Shown here piece after piece: positions 9,371 through 18,423 of a stretch of 64,000 bases of DNA. This stretch comes from CAZYFH01 sp965249175 (GTDB taxonomy: Bacteria > Acidobacteriota > Vicinamibacteria > Vicinamibacterales > UBA8438). The stretch covers positions 5,890,001-5,954,000 of the forward strand of contig OZ252227.1 of the NCBI GenBank assembly GCA_965249175.1, written 5' to 3'. The position numbers and the translations under genes were made by a program. The notes below the pieces were generated by a model that saw nothing but the letters and a program-made list of their open reading frames with translations, had not been told where the DNA came from and did not search any database. Position 1 is the stretch's first letter, and each line of letters begins with the position of its first letter.

Positions 9371-9420
9371 CTCCTTACTAGTCCTTACTAGTCCTTACTA
9401 GTCCGTACTAGTCCGTGTTT
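9371..9420. repeat. Ten-base tandem repeat in the leader of the secreted-protein gene
   Basis: The unit GTCCTTACTA occurs at 9381-9390 and 9391-9400, with one-base variants at 9371-9380 and 9401-9410 and a partial copy after that. On the minus strand each unit reads TAGTAAGGAC, so each carries an AAGGA Shine-Dalgarno-like core. The copy nearest the ATG at 9362 acts as the ribosome site. The ten-base period matches one helical turn. Confidence 0.7.
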
Positions 9421-9466
9421 ACCGATCCGCATGCTACCACGTGACCTCATCCGCGGGTCGGGCACG

Positions 9467-10513
9467 TCAGGCTGGCGGCGCCGCGTCATCCGGGCGGCAG
9501 ATCGGTCGCCCCTCGATGGCCGGTTCGGCTCGATACATGCGGGCGACCCCTTCGGCATCGGGGAAGCTCTGATACTCCGCAAGTAGCCAGGCACGCCAGC
9601 TCGCGACGAGCCCGGAGAACGGACTGCCGAAGAGCGCCTCGTAGTCGGCGTCCTGGGGTTCAACCGGCCGATCGACCAGCGCCAACAGGGCGTCGAGGCC
9701 GGCTGTCCGCTTGAGGTAGTCAAAGAACGAGGCCCTCTCTAGATACGCCTGCAGCTGACACCTGCGGGTGAGCTCCTCGTGTCGCGCGCGCACCGCAGCG
9801 AGCGGCAGATACTCGTCCCGAGCAAGCAGGTCGCCGGCGACGACCGCAAGCGGATAACCATAACGCGGGAAGCCTACCTCGCCTGGGTCGACCTCCATGG
9901 CGATCGCCTCCGCAAAGCCCTCCTCCACGAACCCGGACAGCCAGCGGCCGGCATGTCGACGAAACGCGTGGACCAGCTCGTGCGCGAGCTCCTGCCGATA
10001 GCTCTCCATGCCGTCGGCGTATCGGAGCAGGATGACCCGCCCCCGGTCATCCACCGTCGGCGCGCGCCACGTGCCGTCGGCGGCAAGGCCGTGACCTGCG
10101 AGGACGATGACGACCGGCTCCGTGGGCGTCCGTTCGGGCCCGACCACCGCGCTGATCCGATCGAACACGGGTTCCGCACTCGCCAGAAACCGGCGCACGT
10201 CGTCGGCCGAGCCTTCGCGCAACCGCCAGAAGACGGCGAAATGACCGGCCGTGAGTGCGCCGTCAAAGCCGCGCGCCGCGGCTTCCGCGCGATCGGCGTC
10301 CGTCTGAGCGTCGGCTGACGTAGCCGCGGCGAGCGATCCGAGCACGAGCGCCGTCGCCATTGCCAATGCGCGCGCATTGGCTCGTGGCTCGTGACGGTCG
10401 CGTCCCGAGCCGCGAACCCGGCAGGTGGTGGCGGCGCCCACGCGTGAGGCGCCACGATGAACGCTACTCGGCCGTAGCGTGAGACTCCGGTGCTGCCCCT
10501 GAAGCGTTGTCAT
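9467..10513 (-). CDS. Secreted or anchored gluzincin-type metallopeptidase-like protein
   Basis: The 348-residue frame starts at an ATG with a strong AGGAGG about seven bases upstream. The hydrophobic segment is at residues 50-65 (MATALVLGSLAAATSADAQ), unusually far in, so either the n-region is long or a later start at 10360 is used. SYRQELAHELVHAFRRHAGR gives an HExxH zinc motif (H178, E179, H182). VEEGFAEAIA around residue 198 offers the third ligand glutamate. This arrangement fits the peptidase MA-like (M1-related) clan. I infer a periplasmic protease with unknown substrate. A 20-base palindrome lies within the coding part. Confidence 0.65.
   Translation of the reverse strand: MTTLQGQHRSLTLRPSSVHRGASRVGAATTCRVRGSGRDRHEPRANARALAMATALVLGSLAAATSADAQTDADRAEAAARGFDGALTAGHFAVFWRLREGSADDVRRFLASAEPVFDRISAVVGPERTPTEPVVIVLAGHGLAADGTWRAPTVDDRGRVILLRYADGMESYRQELAHELVHAFRRHAGRWLSGFVEEGFAEAIAMEVDPGEVGFPRYGYPLAVVAGDLLARDEYLPLAAVRARHEELTRRCQLQAYLERASFFDYLKRTAGLDALLALVDRPVEPQDADYEALFGSPFSGLVASWRAWLLAEYQSFPDAEGVARMYRAEPAIEGRPICRPDDAAPPA
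10362..10381. repeat. Perfect 20-base palindrome within a coding region
   Basis: GCCAATGCGCGCGCATTGGC equals its own reverse complement over all 20 bases. It falls in the signal-anchor-encoding part of the metallopeptidase-like gene, next to the alternative start at 10360. It could be an operator for the internal start or chance enforced by Ala/Arg codons. Confidence 0.5.
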
Positions 10514-10629
10514 TGACGATCCTCCTGTCGAAACAGGAGACGTTGGGGGCGCGCCCCTCGTTGCCGCGCAGTTGTCGCGGCCCGCTGGCGTGGACAGAGT
10601 GGAACCCGAACGCCCGTCGCCCGTACGGG

Positions 10630-11690
10630 CTACTGCTCGCAGCCGGTGCTCGCGTCGCGACGTCGGCGGCGCCTGAATTCGGTCGGTGTCACCCCGGTCG
10701 ACCGTTTGAATGCCTTGTAGAAGCCCGCTCGGGACCTGAAACCGGCGCCCAGGGCCACCGCTTCGATCGTGTATCGATCGTTGGCCGGGTCCAGCAGCTG
10801 CGTCTTGGCATCCGCTACGCGGTACTCGTTCACCCATGCGGTGAATGTTCGTCCCAAGAACTGGTTCACGAGTTGCGATACCTGGTAGGGAGGGACGCCC
10901 AGCCGCGAGGCGACGTGCGCGAGCGTCATGTCCGGATTCGTGAACGCCCGCTCGATGCTCATCAGGCGCGCGAGCGCGGTCAGCCGGGGCGCGACGCGGT
11001 CAGCGCGGAGTGCAGACCGCGCGTAGCGCGCGCGGGTAGCGCCCCCCGCTCCTACCCCGCTTGCGACGAGCGCTCGGTGGAAGCCGGCCGCGCCGATCAA
11101 CAGGAACCCGGCGGTAATCGCCAGCGGGACAGACTCGCGGACACTCGAAACGCCGGGCCACGAGAGCCGCACCATCTGGGCGAGATGAATGAGCGCAAAG
11201 CCGCCGAGGACGAGCGCGGCCCACGGAAGCCCCTCGCGATTGCGTCGCGCGGGGTCCCACCTCGCGCAAAGATACGTCCAGGCAGCCGCCAACGTGTAGC
11301 ACACCTGCACGACGAGAACGTGGCGTATCGAGAGTGTCGGCGCCGTCACGATGTTCGCGATCAGGACGTAGCCAACGTACGTGAGCGTCGGCACGCGTGT
11401 ACCCACTCCCCAGTACGGATTCGATGACCGGACGCTCCGCGCACATAGAGGTAGAGGATCGGGCCGACCATGAGCGTCAGCACGTACTCCAGATGCGAGA
11501 CCCATTCCGCTGCTGGCAGGTAGCCGGCGTGCTCTGCCGTGATCACCGCTGCGGCGAGGGCCGACACGATGAGCAGTGCTCCGAGGAAGCGATGGGCGGC
11601 CTCGCGCGGGTGGGCCGACCACAGAAGTGGCGAACCGAGGCAGACGCCGAACCCCGACCCGACGAGACCGATCGCCGTGAGTGAGCTCAT
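10630..11690 (-). pseudogene. AraC-family regulator with membrane N-terminal domain, frameshifted
   Basis: Two frames join into a protein of about 353 residues. The first part, from the ATG at 11690, reads MSSLTAIGLVGSGFGVCLGS, with later helices including EYVLTLMVGPILYLYV and then GEWVHA. The second frame continues PTLTYVGYVLIANIV, three further hydrophobic segments and a C-terminal AraC-type double helix-turn-helix (MTLAHVASRLGVPPYQVSQL; TIEAVALGAGFRSRAGFYKAFKRSTGVTPTEF). The join lies near 11395-11400 and is explained by one missing base. Membrane-sensing AraC proteins of this design are common in soil bacteria. It may be a true pseudogene or a sequence error. It lies tail-to-head with the metallopeptidase-like gene. 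Confidence 0.75.
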
Positions 11691-11814
11691 GACACGCCAT
11701 TGTACGGGCCGGGAAGGCCGCAGGCTGCGGCCGCCCTGTCTGGGGTCGGCGCGGTATTGGCACACCGGGTTGGATCGCCGTACAACCGGCGAGGGTCGGA
11801 CTGCTGCTCGAAGC

Positions 11815-14265
11815 CTAGGGACCGGCCGCCGCGGCAACGGAGGTCCCATCGGGCGCCAGCCGCTTCATCTTCATACGGAAGGGGTCGCTCATCACGATGG
11901 CCGAGATGAGCGCCGACACCCGATACTCCTCGGCAGCGGCCTGCCTGACGATGCCGCGGATCACCGGGGCATCGTAGTACTCCAGCCCTCTACCCACCGC
12001 ATACGTCAGCAGCTTGCGCGTGAGCGTGCCGACGAACTCGTCCGGGCGCTGAAGGATCGCCTGCCGGAGCTCGCTCGGGCCGTCGAACGCCGTCCCATCG
12101 GGCAGCGTGTCCGCGGCGTCGATGGCCGCACCGTCGGCGCCGATGTCGCGCCACCTCCCGATCGCGTCGAAGTTCTCCAACCCGAAGCCGTACGGATCCA
12201 TTCGCGCGTGGCAGACGGCGCATGCCGGGTTCGCGCGGTGCTGCGTCAGCCGCTCTCGCACGGACAGCCCCGCGGCGCTACCCGCGTCCTCGAGGTCGGG
12301 CACGTCCGGCGGCGGGGGCGGAGGCGGTGCGCCCAGCAGGTTCTCCAAAATCCACTTGCCGCGCAGCACAGGCGACGTCCGGGTCGCGTACGACGTGACC
12401 GTCAGGATGCTCCCGTGGCCGAGCAGCCCACGCCGGTGCGCCTGGGTCACCGGCACACGTCGGAAGCGGTCGCCGTAGATCCCCGCAATGCCGTAGTGTC
12501 GCGCCAGCCGCTCGTTGACGAACGTGTAATCCGCGGTCAGCAGGTCGAGCACGCCGCGGTCCTCGCGCAGGATGCTCGAGAAAAACAGCTCCGTCTCCCG
12601 CTGGAGCGACCGCCGCAAGTTGTCGTCGAAGTCGGGGAACGTCAGCGGGTCGGGATTGGTGCTGTTGAGATTCCGCAGGTAGAGCCATTGCCCCGCGAAG
12701 TTCTCCACGAGCGCGTCGGACCGGGGATCGGCGAGCATCCGACGTACCTGGCGCGCGAGCTCGTCCGGGTCGCTGAGCTGGCCCTGCTCCGCGGCCGCGA
12801 GCAGCGCGTCGTCGGGGCCGCTACTCCAGAGAAAGAACGACAGCCGCGAGGCGAGGTCCAGGTCCGCCAACGGATAGACCTCGCGCGCCGGGAGGTCGGT
12901 CGGTTCGGATTCGAGCCGGAAGATGAACTGCGGGCTTGCCAGCATGAATCGGAGCGCCAGCTCGACCCCGGCCTCGAAGCCGCCGTCGAGGCGACCTTCG
13001 TCGTAGAACGCGAGCAGTTTGTCGAGCTCCGTCGCCTCCAGCGGCCGGCGATAGGCGAGTCTCCCGAGCCGCGAGAGAATCGCGCGGGCGCACGCCGGCT
13101 CGTCCTCGCCACGGGCCGGCTGGCAACTGAAGATCCGCTCCCGGCTCGGCGTCGCCGTCGGGCGGGCTGCCTCGAACGGACCCGCGATCAGCACGCGATC
13201 GACCTCCGGCAATCCAGTGCGGCTGCTCGACGCCACGTAGCTCCGAAGGAACGGTCTTCGGACTTGCTCGGCCAGCGCCGCCGGTTTGCCGACGAACGCC
13301 GCGATGATCGTGTGATCCCCGGCAGCGATCGGCAGCCGCACGCGCATGTGCTCGTCGGCGGTGAATGCCTTGTTCGCCGTCTGGCCGGGGTTGTTCTTGT
13401 TGGCGACCGTCGCCCGATAGGCGTCCTCGCTGCCGATGGCAAACAGCCCGATTCGCTCGCCGTCGAGCGTCAGCTCCATGTAGTGCTGTTCCGAGATGCC
13501 CCGGATCGAGCCGCCCGCGCCGCGCCGGAGCCGCACGCGGAGCTCGTAGTCCGCGTCGACCGGCAGGTACTCGTCCACGACGAGGCCGCCGCGCGTGCCG
13601 AGCGGCAGATCGCGGAGGTGGTAGTCCTGGGTGAGGTCTTCCGGGGTCTTGTAGGTCGTGGTGATCGGCGGAATGGCCGGGCTGCCGATCGCCATCCGCG
13701 CGACCTTGCGCGCCGTCGTCACGTAGCTCTCGAGCAGGAGTGGCGAGGTCCCCAGCGCATCGGCGATGTTGTCGAACCCGTACGTCGCGTCATCCGCTGG
13801 CAGCGCGCTGACGTCGGCGTCGACCGTCAGCAGGTCGCGGACGGCGTTGCGGTACTCGGTCCGGTTCATCCGATGCAACAGCGGCCGTCCCGGATTCGGG
13901 CGATCCGCCGCGGCGCGGTCGAGCGACGCCTCCAGCCAGGTGGCGACCGCATCGTAGGTGGCGTCGTCCGGCCGCGGCCGCCGCGCGGGTGGCATCGTCC
14001 GGCTCCGGAGCTTCTGGACGACCTTCTCCCAGACATCGGGCCGGGCCTCGGCGTGCGCGATGTCGAGCTGGTCGAGCGCGAGGCCACCCGTCCGCAGTCG
14101 CTCGTTGTGGCAGGTGACGCAGTATTGCTGGAGCACCGCCGCATGATCCGCGGCGACATCGGGCGCCGTCGCTTGCGCGGAGGCGCTGCCCACGAACCAC
14201 ACGGCACCACAAGACCACGCGAGCAGGCCACTCCCGATGCGCCGGACATGCCTTTTTGTCTGCAT
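11815..14265 (-). CDS. DUF1587/DUF1592/DUF1588/DUF1585 cytochrome-type protein
   Basis: The 816-residue secreted protein has a signal sequence ending at SASAQ and a c-type haem motif CVTCHN at C49-H53. The order of domains then follows the planctomycete/acidobacterial family. A helical DUF1587 region contains RMNRTEYRNAVRDLL. The DUF1595/DUF1592 region contains FMLASPQFIFRLE and LASRLSFFLWSSGPDD. DUF1588 carries RRGLLGHGSILTVTSYATRT and a second CAVCHARMDPYGFGLENFD near residue 685. DUF1585 is at the end. Family members are periplasmic and probably electron-transferring, with no proven substrate. The usual DUF1552 partner is absent. It sits 88 bases after the PQQ dehydrogenase on the same strand. 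GGAGG supports the start. Confidence 0.85.
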   Translation of the reverse strand: MQTKRHVRRIGSGLLAWSCGAVWFVGSASAQATAPDVAADHAAVLQQYCVTCHNERLRTGGLALDQLDIAHAEARPDVWEKVVQKLRSRTMPPARRPRPDDATYDAVATWLEASLDRAAADRPNPGRPLLHRMNRTEYRNAVRDLLTVDADVSALPADDATYGFDNIADALGTSPLLLESYVTTARKVARMAIGSPAIPPITTTYKTPEDLTQDYHLRDLPLGTRGGLVVDEYLPVDADYELRVRLRRGAGGSIRGISEQHYMELTLDGERIGLFAIGSEDAYRATVANKNNPGQTANKAFTADEHMRVRLPIAAGDHTIIAAFVGKPAALAEQVRRPFLRSYVASSSRTGLPEVDRVLIAGPFEAARPTATPSRERIFSCQPARGEDEPACARAILSRLGRLAYRRPLEATELDKLLAFYDEGRLDGGFEAGVELALRFMLASPQFIFRLESEPTDLPAREVYPLADLDLASRLSFFLWSSGPDDALLAAAEQGQLSDPDELARQVRRMLADPRSDALVENFAGQWLYLRNLNSTNPDPLTFPDFDDNLRRSLQRETELFFSSILREDRGVLDLLTADYTFVNERLARHYGIAGIYGDRFRRVPVTQAHRRGLLGHGSILTVTSYATRTSPVLRGKWILENLLGAPPPPPPPDVPDLEDAGSAAGLSVRERLTQHRANPACAVCHARMDPYGFGLENFDAIGRWRDIGADGAAIDAADTLPDGTAFDGPSELRQAILQRPDEFVGTLTRKLLTYAVGRGLEYYDAPVIRGIVRQAAAEEYRVSALISAIVMSDPFRMKMKRLAPDGTSVAAAAGP

Positions 14266-14353
14266 CGATTCCTCCGTCGCGAGCGCGTGCTTGAGCTTAC
14301 CCCCAAAGCTCAGTCTAGGGTTAGCAGGCCCGGCGCGACAGCGAAAACCACCC

Positions 14354-15994
14354 TCAATCCTGCAGGGCGAACACGAATAGGCCGTGTCCGGCCGCGACGG
14401 CGACATACTGCGTCCCGTCGACCGCGTAGGCGATCGGACCGTTCGCGATCTGGCCGCCGAGGCTCGTCCGCCAGAGCAGCTCACCGGAACTGGCGTCGAG
14501 TGCGTGGAAATGACCCTCGCGCCCGCCGGTGAACAGGAGATCCGACGCGGTGGTTAGGATGCCGCTCGTGGTCACGTCGGTCATCTCGAACGTCCACTGC
14601 TCCTCCCCGGTGCTCGGGTCGAGGGCGATCACCGAGCCGCGCCCAGCCGCCTCGGTCCAGTCGTTGATAGGACCGCGGCCAAGGGGGGGCATCTCTGCGA
14701 GATCCACCGTCCCGCCGCCGAACCCACGTCCAGGCCGATACACCGACTCCGCCGGTGTGAATACCGTCCCGTACCCTTCCCACGCCGGGATGTAGAACAT
14801 CCGCGTCGTCGGGCTGTAGGAGGGTGAATACCAGTTCGTTCCCCCTGACACGCCCGGGTAGACGACGGCGCCCGGTGGCTGCGGCGTCTGCACCGGCCGT
14901 CCGTTGTCGTCGAGCCCCTCCGCCCAGTTGACGTCGACGAACGGCACGCCGTTGACGAACTGGCCGGTCGCCCTGTCGAGCACGTAGAAGAACCCGTTGC
15001 GATTCGCAAACAGCATCAAGTGGAGCGTGCTCCCGTCGTTCGCCGGGTAGTCGACCAGCACGGGAATCTGGACCGAGTCGTAGTCGTACGGATCGTTCGG
15101 CGTGAACTGGAAGTGCCATTGGATCTCGCCGGTGTCGGCGTCGAGCGCGACGACGGAATCGGAATAGAGGTTGTCGCCCAACCGCTGCGCCGGATTGAAG
15201 TCGGGGCCTGGATTACCGATGCCCCAATAGATGAGGTTGAGGTCGGGGTCATAGGACCCGGTCAGCCACGCCGAGCTGCCGCCGTGCATCCAGGCGTCGC
15301 TGTCGCTCGGCCACGTCTCGTGCCCCGGCTCGCCGGGGCCGGGAATGGTGTAGAACCGCCACGCCTCCGTCCCGGTCTCGGCGTCGTAGGCCGCGATGAA
15401 GCCGCGGATGCCGAACTCGCCGCCGGCGACGGAGACGACCACCTTGTCCTTGATCACGAGCGGCGCGAGCGTCATGGCGTACCCGGCCGCCGGGTCGGCG
15501 ACGGCCGCCTGCCAGATCGGCTGGCCGGTGACCGCATCGATGGCAATCAGCTGCGCGTCGATCGTCGCCATGAACAGCGTGTCGCCGAGAATGGCGAGCC
15601 CGCGGTTGACCCGGCCGCAGCAGGGGCGCGATTCGGGCGAGGGCGTGTGCTCGTAGGTCCAGTAGACGCGCCCCAGCCTGGCGTCGAGCGCGACGGCGGT
15701 GTTCGGCGCCTGGGTGAGATACATGATGCCGTCGACGACGAGCGGCGACGTCTCGAAGACCTGCAGTGACTGCGCCTGAAACACCCATCGGAGCTCCAGC
15801 GCGTCGACGTTGGCAGCGCTGATCTGGTCGAGGCCACTATGTCGCCCGCTCGCATAGCTGCCCGAATACGTCAGCCAGTTGTGAGGTTCCTCGTCGGCGT
15901 GGAGCAGCCGGTCGAAGGTGACCTGCGCGCCCGCGAGCGGTGGCGCCACGAGGAGCAGGCAGAGCGCGACGACGTGGTGACGGGTCACGGTCAT
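14354..15994 (-). CDS. PQQ-dependent dehydrogenase, quinoprotein alcohol dehydrogenase-like
   Basis: The 546-residue protein has a signal peptide (ends AGAQ) and an eight-bladed propeller pattern of repeated ALDAxTGxxxW motifs. Adjacent cysteines in RPCCGRVNRG (C125-C126) match the vicinal disulfide that stacks on PQQ in type I alcohol dehydrogenases. The stretch FTPNDPYDYDSV holds the expected catalytic aspartate. It would oxidise an alcohol or aldehyde in the periplasm and pass electrons to cytochrome c. Its start overlaps the stop of the dihaem cytochrome gene as ATGA, so the two are translationally coupled and the cytochrome is the likely acceptor. No haem domain is fused to it. Confidence 0.85.
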   Translation of the reverse strand: MTVTRHHVVALCLLLVAPPLAGAQVTFDRLLHADEEPHNWLTYSGSYASGRHSGLDQISAANVDALELRWVFQAQSLQVFETSPLVVDGIMYLTQAPNTAVALDARLGRVYWTYEHTPSPESRPCCGRVNRGLAILGDTLFMATIDAQLIAIDAVTGQPIWQAAVADPAAGYAMTLAPLVIKDKVVVSVAGGEFGIRGFIAAYDAETGTEAWRFYTIPGPGEPGHETWPSDSDAWMHGGSSAWLTGSYDPDLNLIYWGIGNPGPDFNPAQRLGDNLYSDSVVALDADTGEIQWHFQFTPNDPYDYDSVQIPVLVDYPANDGSTLHLMLFANRNGFFYVLDRATGQFVNGVPFVDVNWAEGLDDNGRPVQTPQPPGAVVYPGVSGGTNWYSPSYSPTTRMFYIPAWEGYGTVFTPAESVYRPGRGFGGGTVDLAEMPPLGRGPINDWTEAAGRGSVIALDPSTGEEQWTFEMTDVTTSGILTTASDLLFTGGREGHFHALDASSGELLWRTSLGGQIANGPIAYAVDGTQYVAVAAGHGLFVFALQD

Positions 15995-16788
15995 TCGAGC
16001 CCTTTCAACGTCAGCAGATACGCCACGACGTCAGCCACTTCCTCTCCGCTGAGGGTATCGGCCGACGATGGCATCGGCGATGTCGTCAGCACGGTGTATT
16101 CGCGCAGGGCAGCCTTGTCGAACGACACTAGACGCGCGTTGTCCGCGACGAGCTGGACGCTGTAGCTGTCCTCGTTGACTCGCCGTCCGGTGACCACCGC
16201 CCCGTCGCGAGTGACGACGCGCACCGGCCGGTTCACCGGCCGCATCGACCCGGTCGGGTCGAGCAGCGTCTGCTCGAGCGCGCCGGCCGTGCGCAAAGCG
16301 CCGATACGGCTGAGGTCCGGCGCCGCGCGGGGACCAACGCCGTTGACGCGATGACAGCCCGAGCACTCGGCCTTGCCCACGAACAGCGTCCGGCCGCGAA
16401 CGGCGTCCCCAAGCGTCACGCTACGGGCGTCGACCTCCGACATCGAGCGGAGGTAGGCCACGAGGCCGGCCAGCTCGGACGGCGAGAACGCGCCGGCCGG
16501 CATGGCGGTGCCCGGGATGCCGGTCATGATGATCTCGGTCAGTTCCGTGTCGTTCGAGGCGTTCCGAAACCGGCCGTCGCGCAGGTTGACGCCGGTGACG
16601 GCGGCGCCGTTAGGGCCGTGACAGCGCGCGCAGTTCTCGCCGTAGAGCCGCAGACCGTGCTCGATGTCGGCTCTGGCGTACTCCTGCCCCCACGCCTCGG
16701 TCGCGAGAGGTCCGCTCAGCCCGACCAGCACGAGCACGGCAATGGCGATGTCGTGGGTGAGCGCGTGACTTCGGCGCTTGGGTGCCAT
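15991..16788 (-). CDS. Dihaem cytochrome c, partner of PQQ dehydrogenase
   Basis: The 265-residue secreted protein has two c-type haem sites: CARCH (C53-H57) with methionine ligand candidates at GTAMPAGAFS, and CSGCH (C142-H146). A signal peptide precedes them. The C-terminal portion, with VVTRDGAVVTGRRVNEDSYS and SVQLVADNARLVSF, is the small beta domain seen in cytochromes that accompany membrane-bound dehydrogenases and haem-binding PVC proteins. The stop codon overlaps the start of the PQQ dehydrogenase, arguing for one electron-transfer unit in the periplasm. Confidence 0.85.
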   Translation of the reverse strand: MAPKRRSHALTHDIAIAVLVLVGLSGPLATEAWGQEYARADIEHGLRLYGENCARCHGPNGAAVTGVNLRDGRFRNASNDTELTEIIMTGIPGTAMPAGAFSPSELAGLVAYLRSMSEVDARSVTLGDAVRGRTLFVGKAECSGCHRVNGVGPRAAPDLSRIGALRTAGALEQTLLDPTGSMRPVNRPVRVVTRDGAVVTGRRVNEDSYSVQLVADNARLVSFDKAALREYTVLTTSPMPSSADTLSGEEVADVVAYLLTLKGLE

Positions 16789-16869
16789 GGCGGATTCCTA
16801 GCGGACCACTAGTCTACAACCCGTCTCGTGGATAAGCGTGATACGAGCTTGGAGTCGGAGCCGAGCCCT

Positions 16870-18282
16870 TCAGCCGGACCGAGCCCATTGCAGCGATGCG
16901 GCCAGATGCTCTTTGAGCACGTTGAAGCCGAACCAGCGGCCGCCGGTCCGAGCATTTTGGTCCGTCACTGCTCGGTACTTCTCGGCGTCCCTGAGCATCT
17001 CCACCGCCTCAGCGGCCGCTCCAACAAGAGCTGATTGCGGAATCTGGACGAGCCCCAGCTCGTCTGGCTCGGGAAGGACGGTGTCGCCTAGCGAGACCAC
17101 GTCGAAGCCCTTCGGACCGATGTCCTCCTGGTAGACGGGGTACTCGAAGATGATGGTGGGAAGTCCGGCGGCGAACGCCTCGATCAGCTGATTGCCAAAT
17201 CCCTCCCATCTCGTTGGATAGACGACGACATCTGCCATCGTGTACATATCCGGGAACAAGGCATACAACTCATCGGCTTCGGACCGCATGGGCCGGACGA
17301 CATCGCCGGCGTAGATCCAGCGAACGCCCATCCGGTCGAACAGGCGGTAGACATTGTCCCGATACTCGTCGAACGCCCGTTCAGGACGGCCAGCCAAGAC
17401 CAGTGCGACCTGACTGTCATGTCCAAAGGCCGCTCCGGTCGCAAGCGTCCGACCTTCGAGGCGGTGTCGCAAGCGGTTGATCTCCACGGTGAGGTGACCC
17501 GCTAGCTCCACCTGCTTATTGGGCACGATGCGAGCGCCCACGAGGAGGACGATGTCGTTGGCCGTGAGATCGAACCGTCCTCGAAGGCGCTGTCGGAGGC
17601 GTGAGCGCCCCGGTTCCTCGAGCGTCTTCTCGAACTCGATCGTGTCGTGAATGACAGACGCCTCGACACCACGCTGTGCCAACGCTCGTTGGTTGCGCGT
17701 GTTGATCGTCCAATGCAGCAGATTGCTCATGCGGGGCGGGTAGTAGGAGGCGAGCACCTCCCGGGCCAGCGCGCACGTCGGCGTGAACTTGTAGGCTCCC
17801 TCGCTGAGGATGTCGTGATGAATCGCAACAGTTCGGACCCCGGTGTCCCGGAGCACGTGCGTCAGAGCCACCGTGGCCGCCGCATGGATGGGGAGGCACA
17901 AGAGGTTGTGAGCGAAAATCAGGTCTGGGTGGAACGCCTCCACCACGTGGAGGAGACGCTGCCGAAGCTCGGACATCGACAGCTCGAATGCGAGGGTCAG
18001 GTCCGCCTCGTCGTCGAAATCGCTGATGCCAGACCCGAACAGGTTGCGCAGCATCGTTGCGACGTCGTCGCTGTCGAACTCCAGCGCCGGGACGGGAAAC
18101 TCCGACCATGAGTACGCGGAGCTCACCGCCACGTCATGTCCCTGGGCCACCAGGATCGACCGCCGCTTCATCATCTCCAACGAGACGCCATCGGTCCCTG
18201 CGGAATCGCCTGGGTCCTCGCGTCCCGTCAGGCGCGTTCGATCGGCGGGAGCCGATCGAAAATGCCACATCAGAATTCGCAT
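16870..18282 (-). CDS. Glycosyltransferase family 4-like (GT-B)
   Basis: The ATG at 18282 gives 470 residues beginning MRILMWHFRSAPADRTRLTG. The N-terminal half has the acceptor-side Rossmann pattern, including PDLIFAHNLLCLPIHAAA. The C-terminal half has IVLLVGARIVPNKQVE, ALVLAGRP and the nucleotide-sugar-binding ending RWEGFGNQLIEAFAAGLPTI, with the E-x7-E spacing of GT4 enzymes. It presumably transfers a sugar from a nucleotide donor to a glycan or lipid. The Shine-Dalgarno sequence is weak, so an upstream start at 18366 cannot be excluded. It follows the STAS gene on the same strand after 141 bases. Confidence 0.8.
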   Translation of the reverse strand: MRILMWHFRSAPADRTRLTGREDPGDSAGTDGVSLEMMKRRSILVAQGHDVAVSSAYSWSEFPVPALEFDSDDVATMLRNLFGSGISDFDDEADLTLAFELSMSELRQRLLHVVEAFHPDLIFAHNLLCLPIHAAATVALTHVLRDTGVRTVAIHHDILSEGAYKFTPTCALAREVLASYYPPRMSNLLHWTINTRNQRALAQRGVEASVIHDTIEFEKTLEEPGRSRLRQRLRGRFDLTANDIVLLVGARIVPNKQVELAGHLTVEINRLRHRLEGRTLATGAAFGHDSQVALVLAGRPERAFDEYRDNVYRLFDRMGVRWIYAGDVVRPMRSEADELYALFPDMYTMADVVVYPTRWEGFGNQLIEAFAAGLPTIIFEYPVYQEDIGPKGFDVVSLGDTVLPEPDELGLVQIPQSALVGAAAEAVEMLRDAEKYRAVTDQNARTGGRWFGFNVLKEHLAASLQWARSG

Positions 18283-18423
18283 CAGATCACAGACGTCCCA
18301 CCGTGGAGGGTATCCGAGTGTGGGGTCGGCGACGCGGGCGCACAGATCTCTGGGCCGCGCCGTCACACACGGTTCAGGTCGTCACGAATGGTGCGGTCAG
18401 CGCGGCCCCCGGGGTTGCCGGGT

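Noticed and set aside
11539..14532. A 997-residue open frame on the plus strand
   Set aside because: It is the antisense of the DUF1592 gene and has low-complexity Arg-rich composition. High GC content keeps such antisense frames open.
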